A stretch of DNA of 64,000 nucleotides from Falsiroseomonas selenitidurans (GCF_012103215.1 NZ_JAAVNE010000023.1:1-64000), one strand, 5' to 3'; shown: positions 47,414 through 57,020, numbered from the stretch's first letter. Notes: generated by a model not told the origin, from the sequence alone. Numbers and translations: made by a program.

Positions 47414-48555
47414 GCCAGGCTGCCAAGCCCGGCACCGCCGAGCCCTGGCGCGACCCGGCCGCCGAGCCCTTCCTGCGCATCGAGAAGGTGACGAAGCGCT
47501 TCGGCGACTTCGTCGCGCTCGATGAGGTCAGCCTGTCGATCTATCGCGGCGAGTTGTTCGCGCTGCTCGGCGGATCGGGCTCCGGCAAGTCCACGTTGCT
47601 GCGCTGCCTGGCGGGGTTCCTGGAGCCGGATGCCGGGCGGATCGTGCTGGACGGGCAGGACATGGCCGGCGTTGCGCCCTATGCGCGCCCGGTGAACATG
47701 ATGTTCCAGTCCTACGCGCTGTTCCCGCACATGACCGTGGCGCAGAACATCGGCTTCGGCCTGAAGCAGGAAGGCGCCGCGCGCGCCATCATCCGCGACC
47801 GGGTGGCGGAGATGCTGGCCCTGGTGAAGATGGAAGGCTTCGGGGACCGCAAGCCCTCGGCCCTGTCCGGCGGCCAGCGTGCCCGGGTGGCCCTGGCGCG
47901 CGCCCTGGCGAGACGCCCGAAGCTGCTGCTGCTGGACGAGCCGCTCTCGGCCCTGGACAAGAACCTGCGCGAATCCACGCAGTTCGAATTGATCAACATC
48001 CAGGAGCGCACCGGCACCACCTTCGTCATCGTCACCCATGACCAGGAGGAGGCGATGACCATGGCAACCCGCCTGGCAGTGATGGACCGCGGCACGCTGG
48101 CGCAGGTCGGCACGCCCTCCGAGGTCTATGAATTCCCCAACAGCCGTTTCACCGCGGAATTTCTGGGAACGGCGAATATCCTCGAGGGCGTCGTCGAGGG
48201 CGTCGAGGCGGAAGGCGTGCGCATCGGCAGTTCGGAGCTGGATTTCGACATCCTGGCGGAGCCGGCGCCGAGCAAGCCGCTGGGCAGCCGGGTCTTCGTC
48301 GCGCTGCGGCCCGAACGCATGCGCATCGAGCGGGTCGAGCCGGGCAGCGCGCTGGGCGACAACCGCCTGGTGGGGCGGGTGCGCGACATCGGCTATTATG
48401 GGGATTATTTCCTTTACTACGTCGTGCTGGAGCACGGCAAGGAAGTGCGCGTCAGCCAGCCCAATCTGCGCCGGCGCACGGAACGCCCGGTGGATTGGGA
48501 GGATACGGTCGCCGTCACCTGGGACCGCCAGGCCAGCATGGTGCTGCCGGAATGA
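47410..48555 (+). CDS. potG: Polyamine ABC transporter ATPase
   Basis: A 381-residue ATPase of the PotA/PotG type. Walker A is GGSGSGKST, the Q loop MMFQSYALFPHMTV, the signature LSGGQRARVALARAL, Walker B LLLLDEPLSALD, and the switch His lies in VTHDQEEAM. The C-terminal TOBE region (residues about 265-375) ends in WDRQASMVLPE. Starting with GTG at 47410 overlaps the potF stop (GTGA). It powers uptake through the two permeases that follow. Confidence 0.94.
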   Translation: MSQAAKPGTAEPWRDPAAEPFLRIEKVTKRFGDFVALDEVSLSIYRGELFALLGGSGSGKSTLLRCLAGFLEPDAGRIVLDGQDMAGVAPYARPVNMMFQSYALFPHMTVAQNIGFGLKQEGAARAIIRDRVAEMLALVKMEGFGDRKPSALSGGQRARVALARALARRPKLLLLDEPLSALDKNLRESTQFELINIQERTGTTFVIVTHDQEEAMTMATRLAVMDRGTLAQVGTPSEVYEFPNSRFTAEFLGTANILEGVVEGVEAEGVRIGSSELDFDILAEPAPSKPLGSRVFVALRPERMRIERVEPGSALGDNRLVGRVRDIGYYGDYFLYYVVLEHGKEVRVSQPNLRRRTERPVDWEDTVAVTWDRQASMVLPE

Positions 48556-49424
48556 GCCCCGCCGCGCGCCGCCGGCTGGTCCTCGCCCTGCCCTGGGCCT
48601 GGATGGCGGTGTTCTTCCTGGTGCCCTTCGGCATCGTGCTGTCGATCGCCTTCGCGGAGCCCAGCGAGGGCCTGCCACCCTATGCGCCGCTGCTGCGCTG
48701 GTCCGGCGAGGCGACGGCGGTGCTGCAGCTCAACCTGGCCAATTTCCAGCTGCTGCTGGAGGATCCCTACTACCTGGATGCCTATCTCCGCAGCCTGCGC
48801 GTCGCTGCCATCTCCGCCACGCTGTGCCTGCTTGTCGGCTATCCCATGGCGCTGGCCATCGCGCGGGCGCCGGCGCATCGGCGGAATCTGCTGCTGATGC
48901 TGGTGGTGCTGCCCTTCTGGACCAGCTTCCTGCTGCGCGTCACCGCCTGGATCGGGATCCTGCAGGACCAGGGCTGGCTGAACGGGCTGCTGCTGGCGCT
49001 GGGCCTGATCGCGGAGCCGATCCCGCTGCTCTACACCGATGCGGCGATGTATATCGGCATCACCTATTGCTACCTGCCCTTCATGGTGCTGCCGCTCTAC
49101 GCCACCCTCTCCAAGCTCGATCCGTCGCTGCTGGAGGCGGCGGAGGATCTCGGCGCACGGCCCTGGCGCGCCTTCCTGCAGGTGACGCTGCCGCTGTCGC
49201 TGCCCGGCATCGTCGCCGGCTTTCTACTCGTCTTCATCCCGGCGGTGGGGGAGTTCGTGATCCCGGAACTGCTGGGCGGCCCCTCGGCGCAGCTCATCGG
49301 CCGGGTGCTCTGGACCGAGTTCTTCCAGAACCGCGACTGGCCACTGGCCTCGGCGCTGGCCATCGTGCTGCTGGCGGCGCTGGTCGCCCCCATCGCCCTG
49401 TTCCAGTGGCGGGCCGGGCGATGA
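48552..49424 (+). CDS. potH: Polyamine ABC transporter permease (PotH-like)
   Basis: A 290-residue inner-membrane permease with six hydrophobic helices. The EAA loop that contacts the ATPase is LLEAAEDLGARPWRAFLQVTLP. WMAVFFLVPFGIVLSIAFAE is the first helix and VLPFWTSFLLRVTAWIGIL the conserved core. The start overlaps the ATPase stop (ATGA) and its stop overlaps the next permease start. It forms a heterodimer with the PotI-like subunit. Confidence 0.94.
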   Translation: MSPAARRRLVLALPWAWMAVFFLVPFGIVLSIAFAEPSEGLPPYAPLLRWSGEATAVLQLNLANFQLLLEDPYYLDAYLRSLRVAAISATLCLLVGYPMALAIARAPAHRRNLLLMLVVLPFWTSFLLRVTAWIGILQDQGWLNGLLLALGLIAEPIPLLYTDAAMYIGITYCYLPFMVLPLYATLSKLDPSLLEAAEDLGARPWRAFLQVTLPLSLPGIVAGFLLVFIPAVGEFVIPELLGGPSAQLIGRVLWTEFFQNRDWPLASALAIVLLAALVAPIALFQWRAGR

Positions 49425-50203
49425 GGGGGCGGCTCGCCATCGCGCTCGGCCTCGGCTTCGCCTTCCTTTATCTGCCGATTCTGCTGATGGTGCTGTTCTC
49501 CTTCAACGACAGCCGCCTGGTCACCAGCTTCACCGGCTTCTCGCTGCGCTGGTACGCCGGCCTGTTCGGCAATGAGGCGTTGATGGGTGCGCTCGGCCTG
49601 TCGCTGCGCATCGCCGCCCTCTCCGCCACCATGGCCACCATCCTCGGCGTGCTGGCCGGCTTCGCACTGGCCCGCTTCGGGCGCTTCCGCGGCCGCGCCG
49701 GCTTCGGCGCGGTGATGGCGGCGCCGCTGGTGATGCCCGAAGTCATCACCGGCCTGTCCCTGCTGCTGCTGTTCGTGGCCATGGAATCGGCCTTCGGCTT
49801 CCCCGCCGGCCGCGGCGCCAGCACCGTCGCCATCGCCCACGCCACCTTCGGCGCAGCCTATGTGGCGGTGGTGGTGCAGTCCCGCCTGGCGGATTTCGAC
49901 CTGAGCCTGGAGGAGGCGGCGATGGATCTCGGCGCCCGGCCCTGGAAGGTGTTCCTGGTCATCACCCTGCCGCTGATCGCGCCGGGGATCGCCGCCGGCT
50001 GGATGCTGGCCTTCACCCTGTCGCTGGACGATCTGGTGATCGCCAGCTTCGTCTCCGGCCCCGGCGCCTCCACCCTGCCGATGGTCATCTTCTCCACCGT
50101 CCGGCTGGGGCTGACGCCGGAGCTGTATGCCCTGGCGACGCTGCTGGTGGTGGCGGTGGGCCTGGTGCTGGGACTGGCGCTGCGCCTGGTCCGCCCGCGC
50201 TGA
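49421..50203 (+). CDS. potI: Polyamine ABC transporter permease (PotI-like)
   Basis: A 260-residue permease with six membrane helices. The first helix is followed by MVLFSFNDSRLVTSFTGFSLRWY, the classic PotC/PotI segment. The EAA loop is LEEAAMDLGARPWKVFLVITLP, and LAFTLSLDDLVIASFVSGPGA is the conserved substrate-path region. It is the last gene of the transporter operon, with an ATGA overlap upstream and 58 bp before the lipoprotein gene. Confidence 0.94.
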   Translation: MRGRLAIALGLGFAFLYLPILLMVLFSFNDSRLVTSFTGFSLRWYAGLFGNEALMGALGLSLRIAALSATMATILGVLAGFALARFGRFRGRAGFGAVMAAPLVMPEVITGLSLLLLFVAMESAFGFPAGRGASTVAIAHATFGAAYVAVVVQSRLADFDLSLEEAAMDLGARPWKVFLVITLPLIAPGIAAGWMLAFTLSLDDLVIASFVSGPGASTLPMVIFSTVRLGLTPELYALATLLVVAVGLVLGLALRLVRPR

Positions 50204-50261
50204 GGCGCGTCGGGCTCAGGCTGCCATGGTCTTTCCATCAGGCCGTGCGAGGCTGGCCGCC

Positions 50262-50624
50262 ATGCGCCCCATCCTGGTCCTTCTCCTGCTGCTTCCCCTG
50301 CTGGCCGGTTGTGCCGAGCGCTGGTCCCGCCCCGGCACGACGGAGGCGGAGGCGGAGGCAATGAACGCCGCCTGTGGCAATGACGCGCAGCAGGCCGTGC
50401 CGCCGCGCATGGTCTGGCAGCAGACCGCCCCGGCCCGCATCGAGCGCGACCGCCAGTGCTGGCGGGAGGATGGGCGCGAACGCTGCCGCACCACCGAACG
50501 CTTCCGCCCGGCGCGCTACGACATGGTGGACGTGGCCACCGGGCAGCGGGAGGCCTACCGCACCGCCTGCATGCGGGAGAAGGGCTTCGTCTTCGAGGGC
50601 TACCGCGCGCTGCGGCTGGAATAG
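50262..50624 (+). CDS. Small lipoprotein of unknown function
   Basis: A 120-residue precursor with a lipoprotein signal: MRPILVLLLLLPLLAGC, lipobox LAGC with Cys17. The mature part has four more cysteines (NAACGND, RQCWREDG, ERCRTTE, RTACMREKGF), likely in disulfides, and ends YRTACMREKGFVFEGYRALRL. The C..EKGF.F motif is common in small alphaproteobacterial lipoproteins of unknown role. It follows the transporter operon but has no overlap with it. Confidence 0.82.
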   Translation: MRPILVLLLLLPLLAGCAERWSRPGTTEAEAEAMNAACGNDAQQAVPPRMVWQQTAPARIERDRQCWREDGRERCRTTERFRPARYDMVDVATGQREAYRTACMREKGFVFEGYRALRLE

Positions 50625-50722
50625 CGCCGATGCGCCCCCTCGGGCCGGTGGACGCGCCCGGCGCCGGGGATTAGGACTCGCCAAGCCGCCGCAAGGGCGG
50701 CGCCGAAACGCCGGGACCCGTC

Positions 50723-51925
50723 ATGAACCTCATCGCCGACCGCCTGAACCGCATCTCGCCGTCGCAGACCATTGCCATGACCGGCAAGGCCCGCGCGCTG
50801 AAGGCGCAGGGCAAGGACATCATTTCCCTGTCCGTCGGCGAGCCGGATTTCGAGACGCCGCGCAACGTCAAGGACGCCGCCATCGCCGCGATCGAGCGGG
50901 GCGAGACGCGGTACACCGATGTCGCCGGCACGATGGAGCTTCGCCAGGCGGTCTGCCAGAAGTTCAAGCGGGATTCGGGCATCGACTACAAGCCGGAGGA
51001 GATCCTGGTCGCGACCGGTGGCAAGCAGGTGATCTTCGACGCGCTGGTCGCCACCATCAACGCCGGCGACGAGGCCATCATCCCCGCCCCCTGCTGGGTC
51101 TCCTACCCGGACATCGTGGCGCTGGCCGAGGGCACGCCGGTGATCGTCCCCTGCGGCCCCAACCAGGGCTTCCGGATGACCGGCGAACAGCTTGAGGCGG
51201 CGATCACGCCGAAGACCAAGTGGCTGATCCTGAACAACCCCTGCAACCCGACCGGCGCCGGCTACAATGCCGAACAGCTCAAGGAGCTGACGGATGTGCT
51301 GCTGCGGCATCCGGATGTCTGGATCTTCTCCGACGACATCTACGAGAAGCTGGCCTATGACGGCATGAAGCCGGCAACGGTGGTGGAGGTGGAGCCGCGC
51401 TTGAAGGACCGCACCGTGACGATGAACGGCTGCTCCAAGGCCTATGCCATGACCGGCTGGCGCATCGGCTTCGCCGGCGCCCCGATCCAGCTCATCAAGG
51501 CGATGGACAAACTGCAGAGCCAGTCCACCTCCAACACCAGCTCCATCAGCCAGGCCGCGGCGATCGAGGCGCTGACCGGCCCGCAGGACAGCGTGGAGGA
51601 GATGCGCCAGGCCTTCGAGCGCCGGCGCAACCTGGTGGTCGGCATGCTGAACCAGGCTGCCGGCATGCGCTGCGCCACGCCGGAGGGCGCCTTCTACGTC
51701 TTTCCGGACGTGCGCGGCTGCCTGGGCAAGACCAGCGCCGGCGGGGCCGCGATCGACAGCGACGAGGCCTTCTGCCTGGCGCTGCTGGAGGAGAAGGGCG
51801 TCGCCGCCGTGCACGGCGCGGCCTTCATGTTCCCCGGCCATATCCGCATCAGCTATGCGACGGACGATGCGACGCTGACCGAGGCCTGCACCCGCATCCA
51901 GGATTTTTGTGCCGGCCTGAAGTGA
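50723..51925 (+). CDS. Class I aminotransferase (aspartate aminotransferase-like)
   Basis: A 400-residue PLP enzyme of aminotransferase class Ib. The PLP lysine is Lys239 in CSKAYAMTGWR. SVGEPDFETPRN, NNPCNPTGAGY, DDIYEKLAYDG and HIRISYATDD (carboxylate-binding Arg) are all in place. It probably transfers the amino group between aspartate and 2-oxoglutarate, though related enzymes also use aromatic amino acids or prephenate. A close paralogue of equal length lies at 54300, with the catalytic Lys at the same number. It is transcribed alone, 76 bp before a GNAT gene. Confidence 0.92.
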   Translation: MNLIADRLNRISPSQTIAMTGKARALKAQGKDIISLSVGEPDFETPRNVKDAAIAAIERGETRYTDVAGTMELRQAVCQKFKRDSGIDYKPEEILVATGGKQVIFDALVATINAGDEAIIPAPCWVSYPDIVALAEGTPVIVPCGPNQGFRMTGEQLEAAITPKTKWLILNNPCNPTGAGYNAEQLKELTDVLLRHPDVWIFSDDIYEKLAYDGMKPATVVEVEPRLKDRTVTMNGCSKAYAMTGWRIGFAGAPIQLIKAMDKLQSQSTSNTSSISQAAAIEALTGPQDSVEEMRQAFERRRNLVVGMLNQAAGMRCATPEGAFYVFPDVRGCLGKTSAGGAAIDSDEAFCLALLEEKGVAAVHGAAFMFPGHIRISYATDDATLTEACTRIQDFCAGLK

Positions 51926-52001
51926 AGCCGACGGCCGTCTTCGGCGCCTCGCCGGGCGCCTTTCCGACCTCGGGCGCCGGCCGAGCCGTGCGGCCGGGCC
52001 C

Positions 52002-52439
52002 ATGACCTTCGATTTCCGCCCTGCCACGGCGGCGGACTTCGAGGCGCTGCTGGATCTCTCGGTGCGGGTCATGCGCCTGCATCTGGAACGTGTCGGCCGC
52101 TGGGACCCGGCGCGCCGCCGCGCCCGCATGGAAGCCGCCTTCGCCGGCGGCGGCATGCGGGTGATCGAGGCAGAAGGCCTCACGCTCGGCTGTGTCGGGG
52201 TGGAGCCGGCGGGCCCGGTTGTCGCGCTGCACAGCCTGTACCTGGAACCGGCCCGGCAGGGCCGCGGGCTGGGGGCCGCGGTGGTCGCCCGGCTGCTGGC
52301 CGAACACCCCGGCCAGGGCTTCCGCATCGAGGTGCTGAAGGCCAGCCCGGCGCGCCGTTTCTGGGAACGCCAGGGCTTCCTGCTGGTCGAGGAACAGCCC
52401 TATGACTGGGTGCTGGCCTTCCCCGCCGCCTCCGCCTGA
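52002..52439 (+). CDS. GNAT family N-acetyltransferase
   Basis: A 145-residue acetyltransferase. The acetyl-CoA motif is LYLEPARQGRGLGAAVVARLL, and the last part ASPARRFWERQGFLLVEEQPYDW is the usual GNAT end. The N-terminus FDFRPATAADFEALLDL is typical. The substrate is unknown. Its 3' end overlaps the convergent histidine kinase gene by 40 bp. Confidence 0.85.
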   Translation: MTFDFRPATAADFEALLDLSVRVMRLHLERVGRWDPARRRARMEAAFAGGGMRVIEAEGLTLGCVGVEPAGPVVALHSLYLEPARQGRGLGAAVVARLLAEHPGQGFRIEVLKASPARRFWERQGFLLVEEQPYDWVLAFPAASA

Positions 52440-54124
52440 AGCCGCGTCCAGCGACCGCCGGGGCGGAAGACGATGCGCGCCACCAGGCCGGCCGGCGCGA
52501 AATCCAGATCGATCAGGGGCTGCGGGCCGAGATCGGTCGGCAGGGCGCGGCGCAGCAGGCGCGTGCCGAAGCCGCCATGCGTCGGCGGCGCGGCGATGGG
52601 CGGGCCATCCACCTCCTGCCAAAGGATCTCCACCCGGTCCGCTGCCGCGTCCTCCGTTGGGCCCCGGGCCGGGCCGCGCCACAGCCGCACATGGCCGGCG
52701 GCAACGGCGAGCGCGCCGTACTTCGCCGCATTCGTCGCCAGCTCGTGCAGGGCCAGCATCAGCGCCTGGGCCTGGCGGGGGGTGACGGGGTAGCGGCCGC
52801 CCGGGCCTTCCAGCCGGATCGGCTGGTCGGTTCCCTGCCAGGGGGCAATGGCGGCGCGCAGAACCTCGTCCAGCTCCGCCTCGGCCCAGCCGGCCTGCGT
52901 CAGCAGGTCGTGCGCCCGGCCAAGGCTGCGCAGACGCCCGCGGAAATCGACGGCAAAGCGCTTCGGGTCGGCACCGGCGCTCCGCAGCGTTTGCTCCGAC
53001 ACGGATTGCACCGTGGCCAGCATGTTCTTCACCCGGTGGTTCAGCTCCGCCACCAGCACCGCCTGGCCTTCCAGCGCCAGGCGACGCTGCGCGGCCTCCC
53101 GCTGCAGGGTGCGGGCAACCTCCTGCACCTCGCGGAAGCCGGTTCGGGTTGCCGCCTCGCCCCGGCCGAGCGCCGCCAGCGCATCGAGGGCGAGCTGCAG
53201 GCGCCGGCCGATCAGCAGCGCCACCAGCAGGCCCAGCGCCAGCACCGCGCCGCCGATCGCCAGCACCGGCCAGAGCGTCGCCCGATAGGGCGCGGCGAAG
53301 GCGGCGGGCAGGGAAGCGCCGGCCGTGTAGCCGCTGACCTCGGCGCGGACGAAGGCGACCAGCACCGGCGCGCCACGCGGATTGCGCACCACGCCGGGCA
53401 GCGCCCCTTCCGCCGCCTGCTGCACCGCCTGCAGGAAGGCCGGGCCTGCCTTCTGGCCGATGAGGTCGGCATCCTCGCCGCTGCGCGCGACCAGGCGCAT
53501 CTCCCGGTCGAAGATCACCCCGGTCTGGCCGTCCGCCAGGCGCCGCGGCGCCACCAGCCTCACCAGACGCTCCCGCGGCAGCAGCACCGTCAGGATCCGC
53601 AAGGGCGGCACCGGCAGGTCGATGCGGATGAAGCCGCGGCCGGGCTGGTCCGGCGCCGGCAGGTTGTGGATGCGCGCCACCGCCTCCAGGGCCCCAGCCT
53701 CCCGCGCCGGTGCCGGCTCCACCAGCGTTCCCCTGGTGAGGAGCACATCGCCATCCGCCCCGGCCAGCTGGATGGCGGCGCCTTCCAGCGCCAGCGCCGC
53801 ATTCGCCATTTCCCGGCCGAAGCGGTCCAACTGCCCCTCCGCCAGGCTGGCGGACCCCGCCAGCGTGCGCAGCATGCCCAGGGCGAGCAGGAATTCGTGA
53901 TCGACCGCCGCGGCCACCGTCCGCGCCTGGCTGACCAGCGCCGATCGTGCCCGGTCCGCCGCCGCCCGCTCCATGAGCCAGACCGGAAGCCCGGCCAGGG
54001 TCAGCAGCAGCAGCCCGAGCAGGGCGACCAGCGCCAGCAGGCAGGCGCGCAGGCTCGGCTGCCTGGCGTCAGAAGCCTTGCGAGGCACGGGCTGCGGGAG
54101 CGGGGGCTCCGAAAGCGGGGTCAT
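52400..54124 (-). CDS. Membrane HWE-type sensor histidine kinase
   Basis: A 574-residue kinase with one membrane helix near residues 27-50, a periplasmic sensor region of about 230 residues, and a second helix at about 285-307. The cytoplasmic kinase has His363 in AELNHRVKNMLATVQSVSEQ, typical of HWE/HisKA_2 kinases, and HELATNAAKYGAL in the ATP-binding part, with GGFGTRLLRRAL in place of the usual G boxes. Such kinases often feed the alphaproteobacterial general stress response through PhyR, but no phyR or ecfG is nearby, so the partner is not known. It is divergent from the second aminotransferase gene. Confidence 0.9.
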   Translation of the reverse strand: MTPLSEPPLPQPVPRKASDARQPSLRACLLALVALLGLLLLTLAGLPVWLMERAAADRARSALVSQARTVAAAVDHEFLLALGMLRTLAGSASLAEGQLDRFGREMANAALALEGAAIQLAGADGDVLLTRGTLVEPAPAREAGALEAVARIHNLPAPDQPGRGFIRIDLPVPPLRILTVLLPRERLVRLVAPRRLADGQTGVIFDREMRLVARSGEDADLIGQKAGPAFLQAVQQAAEGALPGVVRNPRGAPVLVAFVRAEVSGYTAGASLPAAFAAPYRATLWPVLAIGGAVLALGLLVALLIGRRLQLALDALAALGRGEAATRTGFREVQEVARTLQREAAQRRLALEGQAVLVAELNHRVKNMLATVQSVSEQTLRSAGADPKRFAVDFRGRLRSLGRAHDLLTQAGWAEAELDEVLRAAIAPWQGTDQPIRLEGPGGRYPVTPRQAQALMLALHELATNAAKYGALAVAAGHVRLWRGPARGPTEDAAADRVEILWQEVDGPPIAAPPTHGGFGTRLLRRALPTDLGPQPLIDLDFAPAGLVARIVFRPGGRWTRLQAEAAGKASTQS

Positions 54125-54299
54125 CCGGCCAACATGCTTCCCATGCTGTCACTTTTCCACTGCCCTGGTTGTCGCTGCAAGGCTGGCGTTGCCGGGGCTG
54201 CCCGCCCTTCGGGCAGGCCAGACCCGCGCCACCCCTGCTTGGCGCCGCCAGCCGCAGCCTCTACCCTCGGCTGCCCACCGACAGGACCCTACTGGAACC

Positions 54300-55502
54300 A
54301 TGCCCGCGCTCGCCAATCGCCTTAACGACATCGAGCTCTCCGCTTCCGCCGTGATGACGGCCAAGGGGCGCGAACTGGCGGCCAAGGGCATCAAGGTCAT
54401 CAGCCTGGCGATCGGTGAGCCGGATTTCGAGACGCCGCGCCACGCCATCGATGCCGCCCACCAGGCGGCCCTGTCCGGGGACACCAAATACCCGCCGCAG
54501 GACGGCACGAAGGCGCTGAAGGAAGCGGTGCAGCGCAAGTTCAAGCGCGACAACGGCCTGGACTACGCGCTGGATGAGGTCATGGTCTCGAACGGCGGCA
54601 AGCAGGTCATCATGAACGCCCTGCTCGCCACCTGCGACCCGGGTGACGAGGTGCTGATCCCGGCGCCGTTCTGGATCTCCTACGCCGACATGGCGAAGCT
54701 GGCCACCGGCAAGCCGGTGCCGGTCACCTGCCCGCAGAACAACGGCTTCAAGCTGCGGCCGGAAGATCTGGAAGCGGCGATCACGCCGAAGACCAAGTGG
54801 CTGATCCTGAACTTCCCGAACAACCCGACCGGCGCCGCCTGTTCCCGGGACGAGATGCAGGCGCTGGCCGAGGTGCTGCTGCGCCACCCGCATGTCTGGG
54901 TCATGACCGACGACATGTATGAGCACCTGGTCTATGACGGCTTCGACTTCTGCACGATCGCGCAGGTGGAGCCGCGGCTGAAGGACCGGGTGCTGACGGT
55001 CAATGGCGTGTCCAAGACCTATGCCATGACCGGCTGGCGCGTCGGCTTCTGCGGCGGGCCGAAGCCGCTGATCAAGGCGATGGTCAACATGCAGAGCCAG
55101 CTGACCAGCGGCATCAGCACGGTCGGCCAGGCCGCGGCCGTCGCCGCGCTGGATGGCCCGCAGGATGTCGTGAAGGAGCGCGCGCTGATCTACAAGCAGC
55201 GCCGCGACATGGTGGTGGAGATGCTGAACCAGGCGCCCGGCATCCAGTGCCACAAGCCGGAAGGCGCCTTCTACGTCTTCCCGAACATCGCCGGCTGCCT
55301 CGGCAAGACCAGCAAGGGTGGCCGGAAGATCGACACGGACACCGACTTCGCCCTGGCGCTGATCGAGGAAGCGCATGTCGCGCTGGTGCAGGGCTCGGCC
55401 TATGGCATGAGCCCCTATGTCCGCATCTCCTACGCCACGGACACGGACAGCCTGCGTGAGGCCTGCACGCGCATCCAGGAGTTCTGCAAAGGGCTTTCGT
55501 GA
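54300..55502 (+). CDS. Class I aminotransferase (aspartate aminotransferase-like), paralogue
   Basis: A 400-residue PLP aminotransferase, clearly a paralogue of the one at 50723. Shared motifs are AIGEPDFETPRH, PNNPTGAACS, DDMYEHLVYDG, Lys239 in VSKTYAMTGWR and YVRISYATDTD. The substrate-side loops differ (NTSSISQAA there, TSGISTVGQAA here), so the two may prefer different amino acids. The start at 54300 fits the paralogue. Its stop overlaps the next GNAT gene by GTGA, so those are co-translated. Confidence 0.92.
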   Translation: MPALANRLNDIELSASAVMTAKGRELAAKGIKVISLAIGEPDFETPRHAIDAAHQAALSGDTKYPPQDGTKALKEAVQRKFKRDNGLDYALDEVMVSNGGKQVIMNALLATCDPGDEVLIPAPFWISYADMAKLATGKPVPVTCPQNNGFKLRPEDLEAAITPKTKWLILNFPNNPTGAACSRDEMQALAEVLLRHPHVWVMTDDMYEHLVYDGFDFCTIAQVEPRLKDRVLTVNGVSKTYAMTGWRVGFCGGPKPLIKAMVNMQSQLTSGISTVGQAAAVAALDGPQDVVKERALIYKQRRDMVVEMLNQAPGIQCHKPEGAFYVFPNIAGCLGKTSKGGRKIDTDTDFALALIEEAHVALVQGSAYGMSPYVRISYATDTDSLREACTRIQEFCKGLS

Positions 55503-56503
55503 CCGCGACGCCGCTCCGCCCCGGCCGGGATTCCGACGCGGAGGGCTTCATCGCCCTCATCGGTGATTGCTGGGGCGAATACCCCAACTGCGTGCTGGAC
55601 GTGGATGCGGAGGTGCCGGAACTGCGCAGGCTCGCAAGCCATTTCGCGGAAGCGGGCGGGGCGCTGTGGGCGGCGGAGGCGGAGGGCCGGATCATCGGCA
55701 TGGCGGCGACGCGCCCGCTCGGCCATGACCAGGCCTGGGAGATCTGCAAGGTCTATGTGGCCAGGGCGGCACGTGGCAGCGGGCTGGCGCATCGCCTGAT
55801 GGAGGCCGCCGAAGCCCATGCGCGGGGTGCCGGCGCGCAACGGCTGGTGCTCTGGACGGACACCCGCTTCGAGGCGGCGCACCGCTTCTACGAAAAGCGT
55901 GGCTTCGTGCGGCAGGGTTCGATCCGCATCCTGGACGACATCTCGAACAGCCTCGAATTTCGCTACGCCAAGCCGCTGCGCGGCCTGGTGGTGGAGGCGC
56001 TGGACGCCGCCGCGGCGGCGAGCGCGGAGCGACGCCTGGCGGCGCTGATGGTGGAATGCGTCGCCGATGGTGCCAGCCTGACCTTCCTGCCGCCGCTCGC
56101 CCCCGCCGTCGCGCAGGGCTGGTGGAAGCGGGTTTCGTCCCGCGTCGCGCTCGGGCAGTCCGTGCTGCTGGTCGCCTGGCTGGATGGTGCGCTGGTCGGC
56201 ACCGTGCAATTGCTGCTGGACGGGCCGGAGAACGCGCCGCACCGCGCCGAATTGGCCAAGCTGATGGTGGCGCCGGCGGTGCGGCGGCAGGGCGTCGGCC
56301 GCGCCCTGATGCGCCGGGCGGAGCAGGCGGCGCGCGGCATCGGCCGCAACATGCTGATGCTGGACACCGCGGAGGGCAGCGCCGCCGCCGGGCTGTATCG
56401 CGCCATGGGTTGGGTTGAACTCGGCCGCATCCCGGGCTTCGAGCTCGGCCCGGATCGCCGGCCGCGCGACACGGTGTTCTTCTGGAAGGCCGCCGATTCA
56501 TGA
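55499..56503 (+). CDS. Two-domain GNAT acetyltransferase
   Basis: A 334-residue protein with two GNAT domains. The first (about 1-155) has CKVYVARAARGSGLAHRLM and AHRFYEKRGFVRQG. The second (about 165-334) has LMVAPAVRRQGVGRALMRRAEQ and GLYRAMGWVELGRIPGF. The domains are not near-identical, so this is an old fusion. The start is GTG at 55499, inside the aminotransferase stop, and its stop overlaps the DinB gene by ATGA. Substrates are unknown; the second domain resembles enzymes that protect against toxic amines or antibiotics, at family level only. Confidence 0.85.
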   Translation: MTATPLRPGRDSDAEGFIALIGDCWGEYPNCVLDVDAEVPELRRLASHFAEAGGALWAAEAEGRIIGMAATRPLGHDQAWEICKVYVARAARGSGLAHRLMEAAEAHARGAGAQRLVLWTDTRFEAAHRFYEKRGFVRQGSIRILDDISNSLEFRYAKPLRGLVVEALDAAAAASAERRLAALMVECVADGASLTFLPPLAPAVAQGWWKRVSSRVALGQSVLLVAWLDGALVGTVQLLLDGPENAPHRAELAKLMVAPAVRRQGVGRALMRRAEQAARGIGRNMLMLDTAEGSAAAGLYRAMGWVELGRIPGFELGPDRRPRDTVFFWKAADS

Positions 56504-57015
56504 TCACACCCGCCTGGGCACGGCTGATGGCCGCCTACAGCACCGAGATGAATCTTCGCGTTTACGCCGCGGCTTCCACGCTGACCGATGCGCAGCGGCA
56601 GCAGGATCGCGGCGCCTTCTTCGGCTCCATCCACGGCACGCTGAGCCACCTGATGTGGGGCGACGCCACCTGGATGTCCCGCTTCGCCGGCTGGCCCGCG
56701 CCGGCCTGCGGCATCAAGGACAGCCCCTCGCTGCATCCGGACTGGGCCGCGATGCACACGGCGCGGCGGGACCTGGATGCGCGGATCGAGGCCTGGGCGG
56801 CGGCCCTGGACCCGGCCTGGCTGGAGGGTAGGCTGGGCTGGTTCAGCGGCGCCCTGGGGCGGGAAGTGACCCGGCCGCGCTGGGTGCTTCTGGTGCACTT
56901 CTTCAACCACCAGACGCATCACCGCGGCCAGGTCCATGCGCTGCTGACCGGCCTCGGCGTCGCCACCGGCGACACCGACCTGCCCTTCATCCTGCCGGAA
57001 CCCCGCTTTGGCTGA
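56500..57015 (+). CDS. DinB family (YfiT-like) metal-binding protein
   Basis: A 171-residue four-helix protein of the DinB superfamily. The three metal-binding histidines are visible: His50 (TLSHLMWGD) and His137/His141 (FFNHQTHHRGQVH). Related proteins act as thiol-dependent transferases (glutathione or bacillithiol S-transferases, maleylpyruvate isomerase) or are of unknown role. The start overlaps the GNAT stop (ATGA). The order aminotransferase, GNAT, DinB is a single translation-coupled unit. Confidence 0.88.
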   Translation: MITPAWARLMAAYSTEMNLRVYAAASTLTDAQRQQDRGAFFGSIHGTLSHLMWGDATWMSRFAGWPAPACGIKDSPSLHPDWAAMHTARRDLDARIEAWAAALDPAWLEGRLGWFSGALGREVTRPRWVLLVHFFNHQTHHRGQVHALLTGLGVATGDTDLPFILPEPRFG

Positions 57016-57020
57016 ACGAC

